Shown: positions 12,551 through 22,737 of the stretch, piece after piece | Numbering within the stretch: the first letter of the stretch is position 1 | How the letters are laid out: the number at the start of each line of letters is the position of its first letter | DNA from: Paraspadella gotoi | Lineage: Eukaryota; Chaetognatha | DNA length: 64,000 nt | Assembly: GCA_051294375.1 (NCBI GenBank) | Contig: CM119265.1 | Span: 15,538,963-15,602,962, forward strand | Direction: 5' to 3' | Notes under the pieces: model-generated | Databases searched by the model: none | What the model was told of the DNA's origin: nothing | Seen by the model: only the letters and a program-made list of their open reading frames with translations | Translations under genes and position numbers: made by a program

Positions 12551-12806
12551 CAGGTGAGGTATATTCACACCGTCTCACGTCCACTATCGTTCAGCCAATA
12601 CCATTGGCTCAGAGGGCGAACGCCTTGTCCCAAGCGTTGTATTCCATCTACAGTCTTAACAATTTTTTTCTGCCTTGGCAAAGCGGGACCGTCCTAGGGT
12701 AACCGCGCCAGTATCTGGAATCTTTACTAGGGGTAAAAAGCCCCCAAAGCCAATAGTTAGATGCCCCTTCCCAATGGGCATCATAGGTAACCCGGTTGTT
12801 GCCATA
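12551..12806 (+). repeat. ~255-base interspersed repeat, copy 1
   Basis: This segment is moderately GC-rich inside AT-rich DNA. It matches the reverse complement of 45814-46073 along its whole length, at roughly 75-80 percent by eye. Shared blocks include GTATATTCACACCG, CATTGGCTCAGAG, GACCGTCCTAGGGTAAC and AGCCCCCAAAGCCAA. No frame is conserved between the copies, so it looks like a non-coding SINE or MITE. Confidence 0.8.
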
Positions 12807-13215
12807 TAAGTATAATTCTGTTTTAAAAATTATTTTATTTCAAGTTGGTCAAAAATATAAAAAACTATATTTAAGATGCCGATTTTCAATTTCCAGTTTA
12901 AAAATATAGTTTTTTTATAATTTTAACCTATTTAATGACATAATTTTTGAAAAAGATTTCTATTTTCTTTTAACAACTTTTTATGAGGAATCTGAATCTG
13001 TTCTCAGAATTTTTTAAAAAATATTGTAAAATTTTGATATTACATAAGGTTAGTACTATATACAAAATAAGCTGATTGGGCTACAATATACATAAAAAAA
13101 AATAACTACAGATTAGTATTCACTAATATGATAGTTTTCAAGATATAACTGCAAAATTTTGATTCCAAACTTTCACTTCACCCTACTGACCAGTGTCAAC
13201 GAGTTCCATTTAAAT
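12807..13215. other. AT-rich spacer, 3' flank of phospholipase gene
   Basis: Low-complexity AT-rich sequence without an open frame worth calling. It lies downstream of the minus-strand phospholipase stop at 13216. Confidence 0.5.
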
Positions 13216-13946
13216 CTACTCAGAGAAAAATTGTAATATTTTATCAAATATTCTTTGAAAGTAGTCTTCGTTAATCTTGATTTCTTCCACGCCTTCGAAC
13301 TTTGCCCATTTGTTTTTCAAGTAGTCATAGAATTGGGCAACTTTCGGTTCTCGTTTCCACTCTTGACATAAGAGGCCGAACCAGTGCTTTTTCACGCAAA
13401 CTTTGCCAGGTTCCACGCGAAAACAATCACCATTTATCTAATTAATAAATCAATAATGTTTGGATGGTATTTGTAGAATGTTCAAGGGGTTAAGTAACAA
13501 ACGAAAAGTAATCTTACCACATCAAAGTAAATTTGTCCGATGTTTTCGGCGGGAGTGGATCCTTTCTTGGAGGCGTTCTTGAGGCAGTCGAAAAAAGCTT
13601 CCTCGCAGTCGCATGCGCTCTCTCGCCATAACCTCGAAAGCAAGTCAGTACTCTATTAACGTATATCAAGAAGAATAAACGCCCAAAGAAAATAATGAAT
13701 AAGAGAATTAATCAAAGAAACAAAAAATGTTAAACAGTTAAACACAAAGACAAAAAAGAATTTCTTGGTCATCGATGATCCTTACTTCTTGTTTTGATGA
13801 AAATATTTATATTCTCCGACCTTGATGTTGACCGGGCAGTAATCATGCTGTCGACAGCAGATGTCCGTGTCGCGAAAAGTCCCAAGGTCGTCAAAGTTGA
13901 GGGCCTCGTCTCCCGGACCGCACCAATGAGTTCCGGGATACAAGAT
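13216..13946 (-). CDS. Group III secreted phospholipase A2 (N-terminal exon uncertain)
   Basis: Three phase-matched exons (13946-13786, 13650-13518, 13437-13216) encode the mature enzyme. They hold the calcium loop WCGPG, the active site CCRQHDYC with its His-Asp pair, the CDCEEAFFDCL segment, the YFDV element and further Cys. This is the bee-venom-type (group III) fold. It hydrolyses the sn-2 ester of phospholipids in the presence of calcium outside the cell. In invertebrates the family includes both digestive or immune enzymes and venom components, and nothing here decides between them. A signal peptide is not in these exons. The first acceptor follows an unusual A-run rather than a pyrimidine tract. 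The exon at 15053-14889 is a candidate upstream propeptide exon. Confidence 0.85.
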
Positions 13947-14888
13947 CTTTTTTTTTTTGCAAGGCGGAATATGAGAAAAATTAGATCATACGTAAAATAC
14001 CCGAGGCTAGACACTCGACAAGCTCTTTTTACCGGTTCCTCCTGAACGAGCTTCATCCCCAGGAAAGGAATGGCAGGGAGCCAAGAGACAAACAACTTGA
14101 CGCAAGTGAAGGGAGAGAAAAAAAATCACGAAATCGCTTGGAGATGCAATCAATTAGACCATGTTAGTAAAATAAATTATAGGAACCTGAGCTTAATATA
14201 ATGTAAAAGCGATTTAGAAATTTTTTTCTCAGAAAGTTTTTTTTTGTTTGTTTTGCGACAGAATTACACAGTTACAATGGATCGTAACATTTTTATCCCG
14301 ACGGACTCGGGATAGAGTATTGGACGCCAATGTCGAGACCAGGGATTTTTACTTGAGTACACTATAAGATACGTACGACGAAGTTTGGAACAAACAATTG
14401 GCAACGCAAAATAATTCTGAATTTTTTCGCAGAAATTATGCAAATACCTTTTCCCTCTCTTCTTCGGTATTCTGTTTCACTCTTTACATTACAACCTCGC
14501 TTTTCGATCGGTAAGTTGATTTGATCTGATATTTGTTAATCGGGTTCTCCGTAGCAAGTTGCAAATATGAAAATAGTTAAAAACGGAAGGAAAGAGAGGA
14601 GAAAAAAAGACGACGACGACCGAGTGTAAAAGAACCAAAATAGATTCAGTCGTTCTTTTAATTTCTATTCCCGACGTATTCTCTTACTATCATCGACGTT
14701 TATAAAATATAAAATAACAAATATTTGATATATATATATATTTGTTACGTATATTTCGCTGTATATATTTGATTTTTCATTACTAAAAACGAGACTACGC
14801 GATCTATAGATTTTCCCACTTCGCCGCACGTATTTTGTTTCCCCATCAAGTCGTCACGACATCAGTAGTGACGCGGCGAAAAGTTGAC
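13947..14888. other. Spacer or intron with AT repeats
   Basis: AT-rich sequence with a short (TA)n at about 14727-14744. No exon is evident. If the upstream propeptide exon is right, this is an intron of the phospholipase gene. Confidence 0.4.
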
Positions 14889-15053
14889 GTGGAAGAAGTC
14901 AGCATCGACGTCGTAGAGATTCCCTCTCTTCACCCCTTTATTGTAGTTTGCCATGATGGCATTGGCGTTGGCGGCGTCTTCGTCAGTCACCGTCACCATC
15001 TTGAGTGCGCCGCTGACACCTCCCTCGCCCGTCACCACGAATGCAGTGTGCTC
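14889..15053 (-). CDS. Candidate propeptide exon of the phospholipase gene
   Basis: A clean acceptor (CCGTCCACAG) opens 55 codons in phase 0 that contain the segment MVTVTDEDAANANAIMANYN. A GTCAAC donor after FFH would leave phase 0 and join exactly to the phase-0 phospholipase exon beginning ILYPGTHWCG. GTCAAC-type donors are used elsewhere in this window. If unspliced, the frame runs 12 more codons to a stop at about 14866. It could instead be the last exon of an unknown gene or an alternative 3' end of the roadblock gene. No domain is recognised. Confidence 0.4.
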
Positions 15054-15230
15054 CTGTGGACGGGTCGGTGATGTGAGAAATCGGAGGCGGAGTTGTAGGC
15101 TCAAACTGGAAAGAGTCGTCTGATACGCCAGCCATGAAATCGGTAGATACGGATTTTCCAAACATATAATTGTATGTTAAAAAAATATTGTGATATAAAA
15201 AAAAATCATAATTTTTTTTCGTAAAATCCC

Positions 15231-15345
15231 TCAACCCTAATTATCCCTAATTTTAACCACCCATAACCCTAGCCCTACCTACCATTATCTAACTACCAGT
15301 AAACCCTTATTAACCCTAACCCTAACCACCTTTAACCCGAACTAC
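15231..15345. repeat. Degenerate interstitial telomere-like CCCTAA repeats
   Basis: About 115 bases are dominated by CCCTAA and close variants, with CTAACCCTAACC near 15318-15330. They read as TTAGGG on the other strand. The array is degenerate, so it is an old internal tract and not a chromosome end. Confidence 0.75.
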
Positions 15346-15414
15346 TCCTAATATACAAAAATAAAGATTTTTTTAATTAAAAAAGAACATAAAAAAATAT
15401 AAAAAAATTTATAT

Positions 15415-15524
15415 ATGAAATTGGTACGACCAGTATAAAAATTATCCATTCATTTAATAAATAAGCTATCTTGCCCCTGACTTTGGACTTTGGACTTTGG
15501 ACTTTGGACAATGGACAGGCTTTG
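15415..15524 (+). repeat. Repeat family R1, copy 1, with CTTTGGA minisatellite
   Basis: It shares about 70 bases nearly identically with 19895-19977 and 20131-20205, starting ATGAAATTGGTAC and running through AAGCTATCTTGCCCCTG. This copy then has four CTTTGGA units, while the other copies have one or none. The left end contains the small palindrome ATTGGT-ACR-ACCAAT. Confidence 0.85.
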
Positions 15525-15752
15525 ATATGAAATATATTATATTATTGCGCAAAACGGAATTTGACGCTAGAGGGATTTCAAACAAAAGTCAAGCGATTTA
15601 CAAATCACCGACTGGTGCGCGTTTAGTGTCTGAATTTTAAACAGTACCCTAGTGAGTACAATTGCAGCCCCGAATGCCAACAAGTGCCACAGAAAAAGGC
15701 GGCTAGAAACTTTGGCGGGATGGGAAAATCGAGGATCTCCAGAATCGAGGTT

Positions 15753-16273
15753 CTATTGTACCTGGACGGCGACCATTGTAAAGTCCTTCTCCACGTAAAC
15801 GATGTATTCGAAATTCTTCCCCCGAATTCGACAGAACTGCAGTATGTCGTGAGGGTCCACTTCCTGCCAGAGAGGAATCCCAATCATAACTTTACTCCCT
15901 CATTCCCTTTGCATTTTGCGAAGTTAAAACTTATGCCGCTTGTCGAAAATACCCATTTACCATCAAAGCCGAGTGAGCTTTGGGCAGAATTTTCATGATG
16001 TGGTGAGTGATGGTCGCCGCCACGATTTTCGGGATGTTGGTACGGACCTGACGATAGTTCAGTTCTTAAATATTTACATGCCCCATTAATCCATCATACG
16101 CATACATATTTTTTTTATTTATTCTAGTTTTGTTTACTATTTTAGTATTTTTTTTTCCTCCTTTTATCTTTTACCGGTAAGGCAGTAGAGTTCTGGATGG
16201 TGATTATGCCACGGACTCTGGGCAGCGTCATTATCTCCCTCTGCATTCCGTCGAGCACAGCAATTCCCGCCAT
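15753..16273 (-). CDS. Dynein light chain, roadblock type
   Basis: Three phase-0 exons (16273-16175, 16047-15961, 15863-15753) encode 98 residues, the normal family length. The first exon reads MAGIAVLDGMQREIMTLP and then VRGIITIQNS, the Roadblock/LC7 beginning. The last contains VDPHDILQFCRIRGKNFEYI and ends VAVQVQ. The family forms dimers that bind dynein intermediate chain and link cargo to the cytoplasmic or axonemal motor. The sequence is more divergent than a housekeeping DYNLRB1 would be, for example in IQNSTALP and CRIRGKN. It may therefore be a lineage-specific or ciliary paralogue. Confidence 0.85.
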
Positions 16274-16427
16274 TGTGATTGATTAAGCTATCAGATTCCG
16301 TTTAATGATCGATTCGATTCTAACGACGAAAAACGGTAAGCCTGGGGTGAAAGGTAAATTTAGAAACTAATTTCTCAAAGAAAAGGGCTGTGTTTCTTTG
16401 TATAAATTTTTCCGTCCTGAAATTTTT

Positions 16428-18067
16428 AGCCGGATCTGCTTATCAGCAGATTCCGGCTCTATACCATGATGGAAAAAAAAGTGTCGCGGTTTGGAAAAGC
16501 CAGTTAATTTTATTGTCAAATATATTTTTTGGCTAATAAATAAGTTTTAATAGGTAATATGACCTCACTAAGATGGAATAAAATGATTATTTCTTAACAG
16601 CATTAAATTAGTCAATGCATTCAAATACTTGTTGTCTCTAACTGTCTCTAACTTCTTTTTGATTATGAGAACTACTCATATTATTGTTAAAATTATATCT
16701 CTGACATGATATTTTTTATCAGATTTGGGGCAAAAAATGGTCCTTAGCAAGCAGTGAAAAAGATTGATCCTCAATAAAGTAAACCAGGCTTAAGTTATTG
16801 CTGCATAATGTGATAATTCATTATCTTTCGCTTTAACAAAATCTTTATTTTTTTATTTTTGGACTTGTTTGATACTTGATTCTGATAATATATATTGGTT
16901 GTACCAATTTCATATCCAAAGGTAAATAAAAATGATAACTTTGCTTACAGAAAGGTTACCCGGAACCTTATAACTTTTATTGATACTTTATAATTTAAAA
17001 ATAATATTCTGTAACATCTACAGCATCAATGTATTTTTAATATTTTTTTTTTGACATATGAATTAAAATTCATCCCTGAACCTATCCTAATAGAGATAAT
17101 GCAATAATCATTTGACATGAGACTGAGAAAAGGCAGGGATTTTTAATAGTATTGGTTAAACTCAAAAAGTACTAAAAAAAAACCTGAAATGAGTATAAAT
17201 AAAAAGTATAGATAAAAAAAGATAAAAATGAAAGAAGCATTTTTTTGGACAACGCATTTTTTTTACATGGAACTCCTGTATTTTTTGTCATAGATAAATG
17301 AGACACAGCTTATATGAATCATAAAAGGCCAAAGTTTCTTGATATCTAAATTTTATTTTTCGATTCTTACATTAAAATGCCGAAAAATAACTGGAAAGTA
17401 ACCGCGACACTTTTTTTTCCATCATGGTAATTCACTTTACCTGTCTGTCGGTCGCCACTTCTAATCTTGTAAAGAACATCGAATTATGATAAATTTTGAA
17501 AAAAATGATGTCCGTCCGTCCGGCCGACCGTCCCCCCTTAGCTTTTAACGAATGTTACTCATGAATGTATGGGGCGAATGACTTAAAATTTTTTTTGTAT
17601 GTATAGAAGTGTATTATTAAGCAGGAAAAAAGTTTAGATGGAATCGTCCGAGTGGAAATGAGTTTAAATGGAAAAAACAAAAAAACCTGTTTCATTTTTT
17701 ATTATGCTTTTTTTTTATTTTAATATCAAATGTAAATGCAAGCTGCACTAATTATTAAATTAATTAATCAATCAATCAATTAATAAATTATTCAATCAAT
17801 TTACTTATTAATCAATTAATAAATCAAACAATTAATTTATCAATCAATTAATCAATAATTAATTAATTAATTAGTCAATCATTCAATTAATTATCGGCGG
17901 TTTTATCGTTTTCATCGTCGTCGTCGCCATCATAGTCGTTGTTTTTGATTTTTTGATTTTATTTAATTAATTAATATGTAATTAACTAATTATTAATATT
18001 TTAAGTAATTAATTAATTAACGCTAATGATCTTGGGCAGATCCGGCATTGTTTGCTCAAACTTGTTT
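16428..18067 (-). mobile_element. Repeat family R2, copy a, interrupted by a transposon
   Basis: On the minus strand the element opens AACAAGTTTGAGCAAACAAT, then a GCCGGATCTGCC block. It continues with TTAATTAA-rich sequence, a TTTCCACTCGGACGATTCC block and a GGACGGACGGAC run, and closes with a hairpin (GAGCCGGAATCTGC...GCAGATCCGGC). The same order is found at 35503-36045 and 48721-50049 and, truncated, at 52573-53030. No coding frame is conserved. The copy is split by the TA-flanked element at 16464-17427. Confidence 0.8.
16464..17427. mobile_element. Tc1/mariner-like element nested in R2
   Basis: It has perfect 28-base terminal inverted repeats beginning CCATGATGGAAAAAAAAGTG, with TA at both junctions, and is 964 bases long without a transposase frame. 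The intact R2 copy at about 50010-50049 shows the empty site GTGAATTATAGAGCC. Here the element is inserted at that TA. It contains an R1 terminus fragment at 16891-16914. Confidence 0.9.
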
Positions 18068-18480
18068 TTACAACAAGAAAGAAAGAAAATAAGAAAATAA
18101 ATTTCCTTCAAAGAATTGAGAAAGGATAGTGGTCAGATGTGAGGACAGGTTCAAAGACAGGGACAGAGCGAGAGGAAAGGGGAAGGAAAAAAAATTTTCG
18201 CGACCAGGAGGGCCAGCTCATTTTGAGCTCTTTCATTTGCTTACTTTTCACTACTCTCTTTCACTTAGCTTAGCTATCCCTCTTCTCTCCTTTCCATTTT
18301 AAATTTCACTTCTTCAAATTTATTTCTATTATTATTATTTATAATAATACTCACTAAATTTATTTTTAGTTTACTTACTTATTCTTTATATATCTCTGTT
18401 GTACTTTGCCTAATGTATTGATTCACTATTGTTAACCTCTCTCTCTCTTCCCACGTACCAATTTCTTTTCCCTCACCTTC

Positions 18481-18483
<3 letters not shown>
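18068..18483. other. Spacer between R2 and CT tract
   Basis: Purine-rich then pyrimidine-rich low-complexity sequence with no frame or RNA that I can support. Confidence 0.45.

Positions 18484-18550
<67 letters not shown>
18484..18550. repeat. (CT)n microsatellite
   Basis: A nearly pure CT tract, the reverse of the GA tracts seen elsewhere in the window. Confidence 0.97.
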
Positions 18551-18551
<1 letters not shown>

Positions 18552-18598
18552 GTTCCTAACTTGAACCTGTATATTGAATTTCCACAATTGTCAAAGCG

Positions 18599-18634
18599 CT
18601 GAAGAAGGCTTGTAATAAAAGCCTAAACATGTCC
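18599..18634 (+). repeat. Hairpin with hammerhead-like core, possible retroelement end
   Basis: The order CTGAAGA, a stem (GGCTT/AAGCC), then AAACATGT resembles hammerhead-ribozyme-like cores known at Penelope-like retroelement ends. The same order, TGAAGA-stem-GAAACATGT, occurs in the palindrome at 44604-44792. The canonical CTGATGA core is altered, so catalytic activity is doubtful. Confidence 0.35.
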
Positions 18635-18964
18635 GATTGAAAAAATCCTATCGTTGTTGTAAATAAACAAACATTTACTTTACTTCTCGTCTACTACTAT
18701 TTTAGCTATCTCGAATATTTGATGAAATTCTTTTAAATAGAATGAGACGAAGGTGAACAATTTGTTTTAAAGAAAAATAGCGAATGATAGGATGAACGAA
18801 AAATTTGTAAACGGGAGCGATGACTTGCATATTTTCGAACAGAACCAATTCGGTTAAAAAAGAATTTAAACTTTACGTATCCTCAACTCCTTAACCGATA
18901 GTTAAAAAATGCAATATCTTTATATTTCTCTTATCATTTAATTACTACTTCTCTATCATTTAGC

Positions 18965-18998
18965 TCTGGAGGCGTGGGTTCGAATCTCACCACTGCCA
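18965..18998 (+). tRNA. 3' half of a tRNA-Leu-like sequence (fragment)
   Basis: The segment ggaggcgtgggttcgaatc followed by a paired T stem and CACTGCCA matches the variable arm, B box and 3' acceptor strand of a class II (Leu-type) tRNA. No D arm, anticodon or matching 5' acceptor strand (TGGCAGTG) precedes it. It is a fragment or a tRNA-derived SINE remnant, not a functional gene. Confidence 0.5.
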
Positions 18999-19374
18999 CC
19001 TCATTTAAGTAAGTAGACAGAGATTTCAACGTGAAACCAAAAGTGGATTTTATTCTCAGAAAGTAACAAGCGAAGACGGTGTTAGAATTTGGGACAGAAG
19101 GATTCAATACAAAATGGTCAATACAATACAATCGGATCATCGATACGGGCCCGTTTTCCCGATGGCATGAATCATGATTTCATCGGAGTCGCGGATCCGA
19201 TTCCATTTTTGGTTCCGATTCCATCTGCGATGCCACATAGACGGAAATTTACGAATGGCAAATTCAAAGATTCGTTAAATTTATACATTAGTCCAAGCTC
19301 TTACTAGAATTAATCTTACCGAATCTTTCTTTCGTTCTTTTTTTTTTTAACCTAGTCTAGTATTTCCATTCTAC

Positions 19375-20675
19375 ATGGAATCGATCGACGAGACCTTCGA
19401 AATGTGGCTGCTGCGAACTGCGCTGCTGATTTGTCGTCGGCGTTTCCGTTGCGTCTTCGACGTCTGGTCAGCCATACCCTTCGTCGCCACTATCGTCGTC
19501 GGCCTCGCTGTGGCCTTTATTGCCAAGACTCTAATTCGGCGATACGGCCTCGATGTCCTCTGTGGCGGAGTTGTCGGCTGCGGTCCGTCTCACACAGCGT
19601 CGGCGACGACGACAATAAGCGCGATTATGGCCTGGTGTTTAACTCGGAGCTTCTGGTTCCAGCAGCTCTCCAACCTTCGACATCTGTTAGTTGACGTTTG
19701 TGGAGTCCGCGTCGACGTTAGTCGGTGGTACGCGGAGCCAGCGTACGCATTGGGCGTGGCATTGGCCCTCTCGATCGTTCAGTTCAAACTTGAGGAGACG
19801 AGTGAGGAGAAAGAATTGGCGGAGACGCGGATGCATACCGACGATCGACAGAGTTCCCAAAAACAAATTAATCATCTCGACATGGTGCGCTCTCATGAAA
19901 TTGGTACAACCAATATAAAAATTATCCATTCATTTAATAAATAAGCTATCTTGCCCCTGACTTTGGACAGGCTTTGGTGGTTTAAGGCCTCCATCACTCT
20001 TACAAGATAATAACATAGCAGGTCCCTGATTCTCTGTCTCGTTTATTCACTCCCAGAGTACCTGGTTTCCCTATCGGGGAATACTATATTGTACTCCACA
20101 CTCGCATCAAAATACAAGGAGCTGAATTTTATGAAATTGGTACAACCAATATAAAAATTATCCATTCATTTAATAAATAAGCTATCTTGCCCCTGGCTTT
20201 GGCGGTCATATTAGAGTCGCCCTCATTTCAAAATTAGTATGATACCACTCATTCGCATCGCTCCCCTCAGGATTATCGAAGAACACAACTTCCGTTTCCT
20301 ATTCCGCCTCCTGTAATCGGTTTCCACGACAGCCGATTGACGCTGTTTCACAACAGACAGCCATCTGGATCTCCGACTGCTCAGCGCAGCAATTCGGTCA
20401 TAACAAGTAATCCATGCTATATACTTATTACTTAATCGCTCATAACATAATACGATTCAACATTCCAGAGAATTGAAATAAATATAATAATGCATAATAC
20501 GGACATACTGTTTTTTTCATCGTCACTGAATTGAGAGCAATTGTTAACTTTCTAGTTTCACGATCATCTAGCGAGTGTGACATAACGAGACCCACCGCGC
20601 GCAATTGGTCGGCGCCCGAAGACGTTTCCAACAACAATAATAGTTCGAAGGCTGACAGAGCGCAAGCGCATCCAA
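19375..20675 (+). CDS. Predicted membrane-protein exons, family unassigned
   Basis: Three exons keep phase: 19375-19884, 20271-20406 and 20556-20675. The first is a 170-codon frame with hydrophobic stretches (AIPFVATIVVGLAVAFIA and YALGVALALSIVQF) and third positions rich in G/C, as in neighbouring genes. The next two are polar, with a Pro-rich PFPIPPP segment and a Ser/Asn-rich tail, as in a cytoplasmic or nucleoplasmic tail. If the last exon is not spliced it reads to a stop at 20737. If its phase-1 donor at 20675 is used, it joins exactly to exon 20900-20962 of the next gene. A faint resemblance of the membrane part to the inner-nuclear-membrane TMEM201/Ima1 family is too weak to call. Two R1 repeat pieces lie in its first intron. 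Confidence 0.45.
19895..19977 (+). repeat. Repeat family R1, copy 2
   Basis: Nearly identical to the first 70 bases of copy 1, with a single CTTTGGA unit. It lies in the intron after 19884. Confidence 0.85.
20131..20205 (+). repeat. Repeat family R1, copy 3
   Basis: Same left end and body as copies 1 and 2, ending CCCCTGGCTTTGG. Copies 2 and 3 are 153 bases apart in direct orientation in one intron. Confidence 0.85.
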
Positions 20676-20752
20676 GTAAACCAAATAAGATCAAATATTT
20701 AAATTCAAGATCAATGAAAAATCAACGGCTAATATAATAAGGTCAGAAAAAG

Positions 20753-22733
20753 ATGGAAGATCTCAACAAAAATTTTTCGAAGCGTCTTCACAGTTCGTAC
20801 GTCCAAGGATATAGCGCACTTGCAAGTAAAGTCTTGATAAAACATCATTGGAAATTTGTTTTAATTTCGTGCCAACTTTTTTTCACTGTTAAATTCTAGC
20901 TGGGGGCTTGGATAATGTCAAGTTGAACGGCGTTTCATCCCAAGTTAAAAAACTAACTCCAAGTGAGAAAAAAAAACATATTTAAAAGTTTTCAGCCGTG
21001 ATAGCCGCGTTCTCCCTCTCACTAAACCTCAATCATTTTAGTCTTCTCCGATCCTCCACGGGCCACGAGAGAAATGGGAAGAGGTAATAAAATCTTTCAA
21101 CTGCCTAACCGATCTGTCTGTAGCGTCGTTTTTACTTTCAGCAGTCAGTTCCCCGAAAATGGGCGGAAGAAACACTGACTGTGTGAAGAATAAAGACAAT
21201 ATAGCTAGGTAAGAGTTGTTTTGTTGCTAAGTTAGGAAGTATGGTCGGGTCAGCGCTCACCACCGTCGTCCACCTTCGGTCAACAATATTTGCCATCCAA
21301 ACTTTCTAACTTTGTAGAGAAATCTTGGCGCCTATCGCTTCAGCGAGGACGAATCCCCGAAATATTGGTGATCACGTCGGAGTGACATCACAATGGCCTC
21401 CCAATCATGTCAACTCTCACGCCCGGTTAATAAACCCCGGTCATGGCTCCTCCGATTTCGGAAACGACCGTCGCACGGCTGTTCACGTTGCTCAGGGCAA
21501 ACGAGTTAACGACAATAACCACATGGGCGAAGAATTACACGATCTTGTGCACGAGCTATCAGAGGTCTCGACGTTACTGTCGCTATTTTTGTTTCATTAA
21601 AAAATAAATTGGGGGGGGGAAAAAATAAGGCAAAATACTAATGTTGATGAAAGGCAATAAAACAGAACGAATAGAGATAAACCCGAGAGAGATAAATTAC
21701 TTTGTAACAGCAAGTGAGAATAACTTTATGAATCCGATCTTTATAAACAAGCGACAGCATCTTCGAGACAGTTATTACCGGAAATTACGAACAAATGCGC
21801 CAAAGAGGATACAATTCCTTCCGTGAGAAGCGTAAACCTGGCTGAAAATACGACCCCATTTACAACCTTCGAGAACTCGAAACGAATTCTGCCCAAATCC
21901 CGAAACAATGGAATCGATTTGAGTCAAATCGCGTCTCATTCGACCTTTCAAGACGTGAACGTGACGACTTTGTTAAGACAACCGACGCCGTTGGCCCAAG
22001 AAGTGGCACGTCCTAAAATCGCTCTCGATCAGGCAACCCGACCATACCTTGGCAGTACTAGGCAAGAAATGCCGGAAAAAAGTGGCGTGGAAAGCGCAGA
22101 AATTGATACCCAAACGGAACTCGGGATTCCGGAGGAAGTTTGGCGTTTTATGATCGGCAGGGCGGAAGGAAACGCGGACGCGGAACGCGATACGCACCGA
22201 GGCACGACCGAAAGTCGGGAAGATGGAACTGGTGGAGCGACTAGAAAGGCTGCAGAGGCTGAAAATAATCAAGCGGAGAAAAATAGCGAAGAACCGAAGG
22301 AAATGGACGCGCGGCGCGGCATCAGTGCCGAAACCCAAACAGTGTGGCCTCTTACCAGAGGAAAACATCGATCGCCACCGCCCCCTGCGGCGCGAAGACA
22401 AGTTCGAAGAGCCGCCCCGAGAAAAACCGCGAGTCCGGCGCGAAAGAAATCGGAGGCATCTTCGAGGTCGCCGGGTAGAGGCAGACCGCGCAAGAGGACA
22501 AATTCGTTGGACGATGAAGACGAGTCTTCGCCTCGAAGGACGAAAAGGAATCGAAAGAGCTCGGGCAAGGGGATGGTCAAGGTTGTGTTAGTTAATAATT
22601 CTTAGTTTCACAGATTCCCTTTTACTTTTAGAAAACTCTGCTAATAGTCGAGAAGAGTCGCCGGATCCAAGTAGGTCGACGTCGAAAACGCAAAAGGGTA
22701 AAGGAAAAGGAGGAGCGAAGTCCAGAGAAATGA
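20753..22733 (+). CDS. AT-hook, Arg/Ser-rich probable chromatin protein
   Basis: Exons are 20753-20825, 20900-20962, 21042-21083, 21142-21208, 21318-21564, 21772-about 22578 and 22632-22733. Phases agree through exon 6. The start is the ATG at 20753 (MEDLNKNFSKRLHSSYVQGY). The large exon is polar and charged and ends with an AT-hook (GRGRPRKRT), RRAAPRKTASPARKKSEASS and an acidic DDEDES patch, pointing to a nuclear DNA-binding protein. The last exon is open in two phases (stop at 22733 or 22737) and both are strongly basic. I recognise no family. Exon 20900 accepts phase 1 both from 20825 and from the preceding gene at 20675, so this may be an alternative promoter of one longer gene. AATAAA lies near 22789. 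Confidence 0.6.
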
Positions 22734-22737
22734 AGTA

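Noticed and set aside
19404-19694. Alternative plus frame, Arg/Ser-rich
   Set aside because: It overlaps the hydrophobic 170-codon frame, which links in phase to two downstream exons; this one does not.
22269-22580. Minus-strand frame opposite the AT-hook exon
   Set aside because: It is the reverse reading of an Arg/Ser-rich exon, with no start context or splice support.
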